DNA from: Bolinopsis microptera | Taxonomy: Eukaryota; Ctenophora; Tentaculata; Lobata; Bolinopsidae | Direction: 5' to 3' | DNA length: 64,000 nt | Assembly (NCBI RefSeq): GCF_026151205.1 | Contig: NC_087078.1 | Span: 9,626,675 to 9,690,674 of the forward strand | In this document: positions 26,275 through 35,800 of the stretch, in pieces | How positions within the stretch are numbered: position 1 is the stretch's first letter | Layout of the letters: each line of letters starts with the position of its first letter | The notes under the pieces: model-generated | Told to the model about the DNA's origin: nothing | The model's database searches: none | Seen by the model: only the letters and a program-made list of their open reading frames with translations | Program-made: the position numbers and the translations under genes

Positions 26275-29200
26275 ATGTCTCATTCTCATAGCATTAACGA
26301 CGATCATGTTTTGTCAATGCCATATGATGACCGTAAGTTTCAAGGAGAATTTTGACTTTTTGACATCATACCACGATCAAATCCTTCCAAACCCAGTTCA
26401 AATTTCTAGTAAACATTGAACTAATACCTAAACCAACAAATTCTAGTTGCTGTTTTAATATTGCCAAATCACGTTTGCGATGTGAATAAAATGGTCCTCA
26501 AGTGTCAACTTAAAATTTGTTATGCACTAACACTATTAACATCACTTGAAATCCACCAACGCTATTAACATCACTTCACATCCACCAGTACAAGATCAAT
26601 TTTACCCCGGCACCTAAAGTTTTATATGTGTTGTATAGCACCAGTTCACCTGATCAATACTCCTTCAGGTAGAGGCAGCTCGCAGATAGCACCAGTTCAC
26701 CTGATCAATACTCCTTCAGGTAGAGGCAGCTCGCAGATAGCACCAGTTCACCTGATCAATACTCCTTCAGGTAGCTGGTAGAGGCAGCTCGCAGATAGCA
26801 CCAGTTCACCTGATCAATACTCCTTCAGGTAGAGGCAGCTCGCAGATAGCACCAGTTCACCTGGTCTCCCCTCCCCGGCTATACAAGCTGCCTCGTGCTG
26901 TCTCCACATCTGAGGGTACCAGCTCCGATACATCAGACTCTGATACCTCTGATAACTCTCGGTGCCCTTTCCTTAATAAGGAACATCTCCCGGAGTTTCA
27001 GGTTTGAGGAATTGAGTTTTTGCCAGTGCCAACTTTGATAAAAAACACATGGATAATCATGATCAAGGAGACGATTTCATTTTTTCATAGAGTAGCGCTG
27101 TTGTTAAAGACATAGATACTGTGATTTTATTATCATTTCTAAGACAAAAGCAAAAGTTAAAGCAAACATTCAGGCAATGAGAGATCAGTTGAGAGATTTC
27201 TTCAGAAACAAAAATAGAATGGAACAGCTCACAAAACGCCCATGGATTTTCCTGCTACAGGTTTGCCTGAAACTTAGAGCTTTTTTAAAGAATAGCCCAG
27301 AATATACAAATTAATGTGATATAAATCATCCTTTTTTTAATTACTTTCTTAGATGTGTTAACATAGAAATTGATAATCATTTCAGTTTCTAAAGTTATGC
27401 CTGATCACGGCGATGCTGTTAACATAGATTGATAATCATTTCAGTTTCTAAAGTTATGCCTGATCACGGCGATGTTGTTAACATAGATTGATAATCATTT
27501 CAGTTTCTAAAGTTATGCCTGATCACGGCGATGTTGATCTCACTCACTGATAACAACTACGGTATCAAGAACGCTGTACACCAGATAAAGGAGGCCGTTT
27601 CAAGTCTCTTAATAGAGGTGGGCGACATAAATACATATTACATATACAGTAAAACTCCGATTTACCGTGCCCCGATTTAGGGCTTAACATGCATAATGTA
27701 AACAAACAGAACCCCGATTTACCGTGAACCCCGTTTCAAGTCTCTTGATAGAGGTGGGCGACATACGTTGACCAGGTATATTTGAGCTATTCAATATGAC
27801 ACCAAACTGTGAGAAGAGTAGGTATTGTAGCTGTAAAGACGTGAAGTGTATACTGTATACTGTATACTTTATACTGCATACTCAACAGCTGAAATAGCTG
27901 ATCAACAGCTGAAACAGCTGCGTAAACTGCTTGTATGCAGGAGTGTTTGATTGTGCATCATGTGTGTGAACTTTGATTTCTCAGGACTACGACCCTACAG
28001 TGGAGCCAAAAGATAGGAAAGTATACAGCTTCGATCAACTGGAAAACATGGCTAACCACGCTTTGGGAGAGTACTTTTGCTTGTCGGACACAGCTATATC
28101 GCTACTCGGATACCCTAATGGGCTCCGTCCTGAGATACCACCCCCAGTTGAGGTTAATTATTATTTTAGAGAGATAAATAGTGTTGTACTTGTGATTAGG
28201 AATCGCACATATTTGATGGCTTGATGGAATGAACTGGTTAAAGTGTAATCAAGTTATGTTCCGCAAATTTTCGCCAAACTTAAAAATTTCAAAGTTTTAT
28301 TTTTAAAGTTACCTCACCGAATTTGTATATGTTTCATAATTTGCAACTCATATTTTACCTTGTGTCATATACGGCAAAATTTTAATATTTTGGATTTCAG
28401 ATAAGCATTGAACACTTCGCAAATGTAACCATTGATAGCCAATGGAATGTTAGTCTGAATGAGACAATCCAGAACTTTACTACCAGTGTTAGTTGTCACA
28501 TGTAAGTAATCCAGAACTTTACTACCAGTGTTAGTTGTCACATGTAAGTAAATCCAGAACTTTACTACCAGTGTTAGTTGTCACATGTAAGTAATCCAGA
28601 ACTTTACTACCAGTGTTAGTTGTCACATGTAATTAATCCAGAACTTTACTACCAGTGTTAGTTGTCACATGTAAGTAATCCAGAACTTTACTACCAGTGT
28701 TAGTTGTCACATGTAAGTAATCCAGAACTTTACTACCAGTGTTAGTTGTCACATGTAAGTAATCCAGAACTTTACTACCAGTGTTAGTTGTCACATGTAA
28801 GTAATCCAGAACTTTACTACCAGTGTTAGTTGTCACATGTAATTAATCCAGAACTTTACTACCAGTGTTAGTTGTCACATGTAAGTAAATCCAGAACTTT
28901 ACTACCAGTGTTAGTTGTCACATGTAAGTAATCCAGAACTTGACTACTACTAATCAGCTTACAGAATTAGCGGTCACCCATAACGCGGAATCACGGTCAC
29001 TTGTCAAAACAAATTCAGCTCCCATCAGTTTCCACATCTTAATATTTTTATTTCAAAATTCAAATAATCTTTACATCAATGTATTACAGTTATATTTATA
29101 AAAGACCACAATATCTCCTGTGAGGCAAAATATCTGTTCACATTATAGGTGTGACTATACGTGCGTCAATAGGAGCAGGGACAGGATATCAGCCAGACAA

Positions 29201-32200
29201 TTCTCACTGGGATTGCAAAAGTAAGTCAGTATTTATATTTTATAGTTATGATATTACGGACTTGTATAAGACGTTTGGTATTTCTCAAACAAGGGTTCCT
29301 GGTTCTGGAACCTTATAATTGATGATAAAATATGACTCATTTTTCAAAAAATATTTGTAAAAACCGGATACTTCGTATCCAGTTTTTGCTTCAGACATTT
29401 TTATTTTTCAGATACAAGATGCTATTTCCCCTTCAGTTGCTACTTATCGGATATCTTAGCAGACCTCACTGTGTCGCGCTAAAGTATGAGATCATATTTT
29501 CGGTGAGCTTTTTATTGTGAAGATTTGTTTTGCACTAAGTGTACTAGCAGTAAACGGAAACCCGTCGTACGGACTATTAGTCCTGCTTTGAACGCCCTCC
29601 ATAAAGTTAAGTTTTCGTGCCCTTGTGTAACATACAGCGATCGAACTTCACCATGACTTCAACCTGCATTATACGTAAGTAAGATATCATGTACATTTTA
29701 ATCCGGTATGTATTCTATAGTTTTAAATTAATTCGCTAGCCTTTAAAGTTGATTCAAACTTAATATTTATAAATATTACCTCTTCAGCCCTCACTCTCCC
29801 GGTATCAGGGTACAGGAGTGTAGTTACCAGGGCAACTAGTTAATATTTATAAATATTACCTCTTCAGAATTCTTTAGAGACAGGACTAGAGACAGACTTA
29901 TGGATGCACTACGATTTTGGGGAGTGCAAATCAAATCCAGGTTCAAAATATTTTCATCAGCAATTTGTTCATCACAATTGAATATTCGTCAGCTTTTCTA
30001 AAATTTTCTAAAAACTTGTTCATGTTCCAATCTGAAATTCTGCAGATAACATGGACGACGAAGTTAAGTACTATAACTATGTGAGTATCCATTTAAACAA
30101 GCTAAGTAGATCAAATAGATGAGATAAAGGTAGAAATTGCGTTTAGTGTTTAGAGAAACCGTGAATAGCTCAATTCTTAGATTACCAGTTTAAATTCTGA
30201 ATGACTTGCAATATGAAAAAAAAAAACCAGACAAAGCAGGATTGAAAGTTTTATCATCCCAAAAGCTCAATAGCTCTCGGTCTTAAATCTGATAAAACTA
30301 AAAAGTGTTAGTAACACTGATATTATAATATATATGAGTGTTATAGAAGTATAAGCATCCCAACTGAAGCAATAAAACTTTCAGATAGCTCTCGATGTAT
30401 CTGTAATGCTGCTGAGCATTGCCTCTACAATTACTGTCATCAGAAAAATGATACTTGCCTTCCAACTTTACGTCAAAACTCAAACCTTTATGGGGTAAAT
30501 AAAATATAAACAAATTTTATTCACTTTCGGATTCAACGGCACTAGAAACATTTGCAAATCAAACCGACTTGTTCCATGTATCTTTGATTGATAAGCTCCA
30601 AATTTGTACCTATCGACTGCTGCATAGATGTGTTAACAATCTTATTCAAGAATATGATGGTTATGAATAAGCGCGATTATCAAGATAACCCTTATCTTCA
30701 GCAAGACATACAAAATACGTTTGAATAAACGAGAGAAGCACCTGTTCGTTAAATACTTAACTACTTATCTTCAGCAAGACATACAAAAGACGTTTGAATA
30801 AACGAGAGAAGCACCTGTTCGTAAATTACCCTTATCTTCAGCAAAACATACAAAAGACGTTTGAATAAACGAGAGAAGCACTTGTTCTTAACCCTTATCT
30901 TCAGCAAAACCCACAAAAGACGTTTGAATAAACGAGAGAAGCACTTGTTCTTAACCCTTATCTTCAGCAAAACCCACAAAAGACGTTTGAATAAAAGAGA
31001 GAAGCACCTGTTGATAACCTTTGTCTTCAGCAAAACGTACAAAAGACGTTTAAATAAACGAGAGAAGCACCTGTTCGTGAACTACTGGTTTGTGTGTATC
31101 TTACTGGCGGATATGTTGTTATTCACTGCTGCTGTACTCAAACTATGTATTGATATTGGAACTGCTTACAATTTCGACATGTGTACTCTATTTTTAGGTA
31201 AGGCTTCGGCAAGCTTGATAAGTTTATGGATGCTTTCATTATTCCTTAATTACGTAACACCGTTTTCTGTCTTGTTTCCTCTTTTGTTTCAAATACTTCA
31301 AGATTTTTAAGATTTCACTTCATCTAAATAAACTACAACTTAAATCTTTTATCAGGTATTGGAGTTTGGTTATCATATCTTGGACTGTTGCGCTATCTCT
31401 TCTTTGATAAGCACTATTCAATGATCCTGAACACTATTGTTCTGGCTTTACCACATCTTGCTCGCTTCATGATATGTGTCATGTGAGTACCCACTATTTA
31501 ACCTTTGCTCGTAACATTCGAGTTTAACCATAAGCAGAAATTCCGTAACCTGAACTTCTTAATTCAAAGTCCTACACCAAGTTTAAATCATCTCTTCTTT
31601 TTATATTATTATATTAGAAGTTCTGCACTGCAAGAGTGCAAGTTTAAAGTTTTATGTTTTTGTTAAATCCCCGAACTGGTAACCGTATAAAAATCCTAAT
31701 TATTGATATTTCAGCATTGTTTCCCTTGCTTATATATTCTGTGGATGGCTTGTCTTGAGTCCATATAACAGGAAATTTACAACTTTTTGGGTCACCATGG
31801 AGACTCTCTTTTCTCTACTCAATGGTGACGATATGTTTGCAACATTCGAGTAAGAATAATATAATCAGTAAAGTTTTTTTTTAAATACGAGTATAATTCT
31901 AACAATAAAATGCTACATTCTTTCGAAATCTGTTAATTTCTGATACGACATCCACATTTTACAAGCTTTAGACTCATCCAGAACCCATGATTAACATTTA
32001 AAAACTGCCACCCTCAGACCACAGGGACAAAAGGATTTCGCGATTATTTTGGCCAAAAATCGCGATACCGCGAATTTTAACAGACTATACATTAAACTAT
32101 ACATAAAATTTGTCGCAAATAATGGGATCTAAATCTTAAACCCCTCCCCCAGTTTAGTGAAGACGAGATCAATGATAGCAACCCAGCAAATCATACTGGT

Positions 32201-32441
32201 ATTCTCTCGAATATACCTTTACTCTTACGTCTGCTTCTTCATCTACGTCGTCTTGTCCCTCTGTATATCCATCATAGAGGATGCCTATACGATTGTCTCA
32301 AATTACCGTAGTGACAGTTGTCCTTGGTTACAGGACAGAGGCTTGTTTCCTGAATTTGCTACCAGCTGGGAGCAGAACCTTCTGCGGACGGATTTGAGGC
32401 ATAATTCCAGGCATTCCAGGCATGATTCCAAGACTTGTTAA
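26275..32441 (+). CDS. MCOLN: Mucolipin (TRPML) cation channel, 15 exons, 609 aa
   Basis: TRPML channels are endolysosomal cation channels of six-TM topology. Exon model: 26275-26332, 26829-27001, 27144-27260, 27504-27617, 27985-28152, 28401-28501, 29149-29220, 29412-29502, 29868-29940, 30046-30080, 30385-30494, 31031-31197, 31356-31482, 31715-31849, 32153-32441. Total 1830 nt, all phases compatible. The sequence shows a Ser/Thr/Asp-rich N-terminus, MRDQLRDFF and KRPW before TM1 (about residues 111-130), a large luminal loop with N-glycosylation sites and Cys pairs (PHC, GEC), TM2 IALDVSVML (about 335), TM3 FVNYWFVCILLADML (about 387), TM4 GVWLSYLGLLRYLFF, TM5 ending FCGWLVLSPY, the pore signature SLLNGDDMFATF and TM6 YLYSYVCFFIYVVLSL. 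The tail is short and lacks the cysteine cluster of vertebrate forms. The luminal-loop exons at 29149 and 29412 are the least certain. Several exons abut minisatellites that multiply their splice sites. Confidence 0.9.
26636..26879 (+). repeat. 51-bp repeat spanning the acceptor of mucolipin exon 2
   Basis: Tandem copies begin at 26669, 26720, 26771 and 26829, each starting right after CTCCTTCAG. Each unit contains the intron 1 acceptor and the beginning of exon 2. The unit is 17 codons and would read through in frame, but copy three carries a 7-bp insertion (GTAGCTG) that creates an in-frame TAG, so only the last acceptor (exon start 26829) gives an open product. Confidence 0.85.
27382..27536 (+). 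repeat. 59-bp repeat spanning the acceptor of mucolipin exon 4
   Basis: Three tandem copies contain GATTGATAATCATTTCAG followed by the exon start TTTCTAAAGTTATGCCTG. The first two copies run into an in-frame TAG (TTA ACA TAG); only the third (exon start 27504) continues into the exon encoding the first membrane segment. Confidence 0.85.
28466..28942 (+). repeat. 42-bp repeat spanning the donor of mucolipin exon 6
   Basis: About eleven tandem copies of a 42-bp unit holding the last 36 nt of exon 6 plus its GTAAGT donor. The first copy is the exon end (donor at 28502). Reading past it gives ATG TAA at once, so no downstream donor can be used productively. A few copies have GTAATT in place of GTAAGT or one extra A. 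Confidence 0.9.
30690..31075 (+). repeat. 63-bp repeat spanning the acceptor of mucolipin exon 12
   Basis: Six copies; acceptor AG ends at 30701, 30774, 30841, 30904, 30967 and 31030. The last four are spaced exactly 63 bp, so each acceptor enters the same frame and open reading is kept from 30842 to the end of exon 12. Each extra copy would add 21 residues (variants of LTLIFSKTHKRRLNKREKH) to the cytosolic TM2-TM3 linker. The first two acceptors lead to a stop. Confidence 0.85.
32022..32130 (-). mobile_element. hAT-type MITE copy 5, truncated, in mucolipin intron 14
   Basis: Begins CAGGGACAAAAGGATTTCGC and runs through the family interior in the opposite orientation to copy 1 (AACAGACTATACATTAAACT), then breaks off at AATAATGGGATC, 22 bp before the acceptor of exon 15. 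The lost terminus lies where the acceptor pyrimidine tract now is. Confidence 0.7.
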
Positions 32442-32848
32442 TCTCTGTTAGAACACTACAGATACATTGTGATTTTTTTGATGATTGTGATTTTTTTGTG
32501 TGATTCATGCACAGTGAACTGACTTTTCAACTGTCAGATTGTATAATAATTGTATATACTTTTCAATTTTGTACTTTGCTATTGTTGTTCGTTTAAAAAG
32601 TCCTCTTATTTCAGTCTAAATCAGAATATGCAAATCAAATTGCCCATACATTATAATATAGAAGTATAGAGATGAGGTTGTGAATCAATTAAAAATGTCT
32701 CAATTCAAACCGACGAAGCTGTATTCCAAAGCCCTAATTCACAAACAAAGCCTCCCAACACATCCCTTTGTTCGCTGAAATTATCCTCTGTACGGTTGGA
32801 CTAACCCAGCCAAAACCGAGACTACATGGTGAACACACCACTCTGGCC

Positions 32849-35800
32849 ATGTTCAAGTTGCTGTTGTTTGTGCTGCTGATCGAATATGGATTATCAGTTA
32901 CGTGTGGCGGGTCCTGGGAAAGCAGATGCGCTGTTAAGGTTGGGAGCCAGCATACAGAGCCACTGTACAATGTCACCCTGGGCTCTCACTCCGGTATGGT
33001 GTCACTGAGCATTAGGGTAGATGAAGAGGAGGTTAACTTCAATGCTACATTGTTCAGTCTAGCCCTGATCGGTAGGAATGGCTCAGATTCAACCTTAGCT
33101 CTTGGAGAAAGCGGCAGTTTATTGTTGACAATCGGCGAAGGAATTTATTCTACTCATCTTAGAAGGTGCAAAGGCCACTGCAGCATTCACATCGGTTGGA
33201 GAGAATCTTGCCACCAGAAAGTGGAAGAGAGACATCATGATGACGAAACGTACATTTCTCTAAGCAAGCGACCTGTTTTAGAGGACTTTGAGGGATATAA
33301 TTTGTCTTTTGTTCAATCCCACGGGTCTGGGTTTACAGTAACCGATTTGTTTGTGTTTGATTACTTTACTGCACACCCAGACATGCCTGGGTTTCAGGAA
33401 GAACCCGAGGTCAAGAACCGAACTGCCACTTTCCGACGCAGGGTTTTTAACGCATTAAAGCCTGAGGAAAAATCAAATGACGAAGAAGCCTTTCTGAAGT
33501 GGGACAATGTGACAGAAGGGTGCTGTCAGGAAAACTCAAGCTTCTCGCTCGTAAAGAACATGGAGTGGTATTCTCGCATAAAGGAAGGGGTGTTAGTGTT
33601 TGGAAAATTAAGGGAGAAAAGATACAGAGGGTCATCAGTGATAAATCATCATTTACCCCAGTGTGGAAGTGGATGTTTTCTATCAAAATGCACAGTCAGA
33701 GTAGGAAACCATTCTTCAGACCCCCTTTATAATCTGACACTTAGTTCCCGCTCCGGCATGGTATCAATGGACATCAGAGTTGGTGAGGATCACGTCAAAG
33801 CTACATTGTTTCGTTTAACAATGGTTGGTCGGGAAATACCGGAACTTAGTTTAGCCCTGGGAGAGAAGGGTGCTCTGAAGATTGGAGCACGGACTGGAGC
33901 TAGAAGTCTAAGAAGCTGCCTGCACGGCCACTGTCGCATAAACATAGGGTGGAGAGAATCCTGCTACGAGAAAATTGAGGAGAGGTACCATGATCATGAG
34001 ATCAACATCCTTGTAAACGGACCACTTGACTCAGAGGCCTTTGAAGGATATGAAATATCTTTAGTAATCCCACATGGATCCCATTTCTGGATAAGGGACC
34101 TGGTAGTGTTTGACTTCTACACCTCCCACCAAGACATGCGGCGTCAAGTGTTCGAGTCTGAGAGAAAACCAGACAACCAAATAACTTCACTTAAGTGGGA
34201 GGACGTGATCAATAAGTATTGCTGTCGGACCGATGACTCTAATTTCTTCCTTGAAAATGACATGGAGAGGGTATTCCCGTACCACGGTCTAGCTCCACCA
34301 TCAGAGGATATTGTGGTGGAATATCGTAAGGGCAACAGAAGTGATAGTTGGTCACACCAGAATACTTCCCTTTACATGAACATGGACAGTGACCAGGGTA
34401 TAGAAAAGGGTAAGCCAGGTAAAGAATGTCATTTCAACCACCGCTATTTAGTTGAAGAGGCACTCACTATAAACGGAACTCTTCTGAAACAGTTCTCCAT
34501 CTGCTTTGAAATGGTTGCAGCAACTGCCACGTCTCACTTGAACATCATTCACTTTGTCACCTCATCTTACAAGTCTATTACCGTCATGATGGATAAGGGA
34601 TTACTGCACCTGCTCAGAGATTTGGAAGATTCCCATATAGTCAACATACCTGACGGGGGTAAGACTGTGGTGTGTTTTACAGTAGATATAACCTACAACC
34701 AGAACACTACCTTTATAGTGCACATCCAAGATAGAAACGGAGGTTGGGAGGAACCTAAAACTTACTCTTTCGGATGGTACTGGATTGTGGGTAAGCATTG
34801 CAACTTGATTTTAATTAATTACTAAATAATTAATTAATTAAATAATTAATTAATTAATTAACCCAGTAATTAAGCTATAATTAGAGTCGTCTATCTATCC
34901 ATGTCTTTGTGATACAAATAAGGATATCGTTGATGTCAAATAGTAATTTGTTGTTTTCGAACCAGTTTGGTGCATGACTAAACATCTTAATTATTGGTCA
35001 CATCATAGAATATTCATTTTTCAGGGCAAGATGACAATCAGGTCACAGTTGGTTTAATGGAAATAGGCACAGCAAAACACGTTAAGATATCAAACATAGC
35101 CATCTGGAAGAAAGTATTGAGTAAAACAGAACGAGACCTCTACCTGACGGACCCTTACGCACCCTCCTCCGCGAAATGGAAGAACTGGGATGAAATGTTG
35201 GAAGCGGTTGTTACCAGTGAAGAGTTGGGACCTTTCTTCACTGACTCCAGACTCCAGGTGATAAATCATTACTCCAGGTGATAGATTATTACTTTTAAAT
35301 TTGATGGAGAAATAGTTATTTTTCCATGTAGTGTGATGATACTTTGTAGACATTAGTGATGATGTTATGTCATAATTTTTACTTTACTTTACTTTACTTT
35401 TAGGTGATAACACCCTCAGAAGAAGAAGGATGTGAAAGTGCATTAGCTCTCCCCGCCCACGTGCAGTGCCCACAGTCTTGTGAGTACATTCCGTACTGGG
35501 AGAACTGCCGGACTCCCTGCATTGATGGAACTACCCTGTGTGAGGAGGAGGAACAGTTTTATAACAGTGGAATTGATCTTAATAAGGTTATAACCCACAA
35601 GGAATTAGGTGTAAACTTGCTGCAGAACATCGTTAACGTTACTCTCTGTGTAGCAGTGAAGGGTTGGATGTCAGGGACAATACTAAACTACGGAGACAGA
35701 TCCCTACACCTCCATATACAGTCTACTGAGTCAATCCTTGTTATCGTACACAAATCGCACTTTGTGTTCTTTCCTGTCCAGCTAGTCGCACAAGAGATCC

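Noticed and set aside
28633..28836. Minus-strand frame of 14-residue repeats
   Set aside because: Shadow of the 42-bp donor-site minisatellite, which is a multiple of three.
29642..29678. Possible mucolipin exon with an N-F-T glycosylation motif
   Set aside because: Including it breaks the phase into the exon at 29868, while skipping it gives a luminal-loop length and Cys spacing that fit the family.
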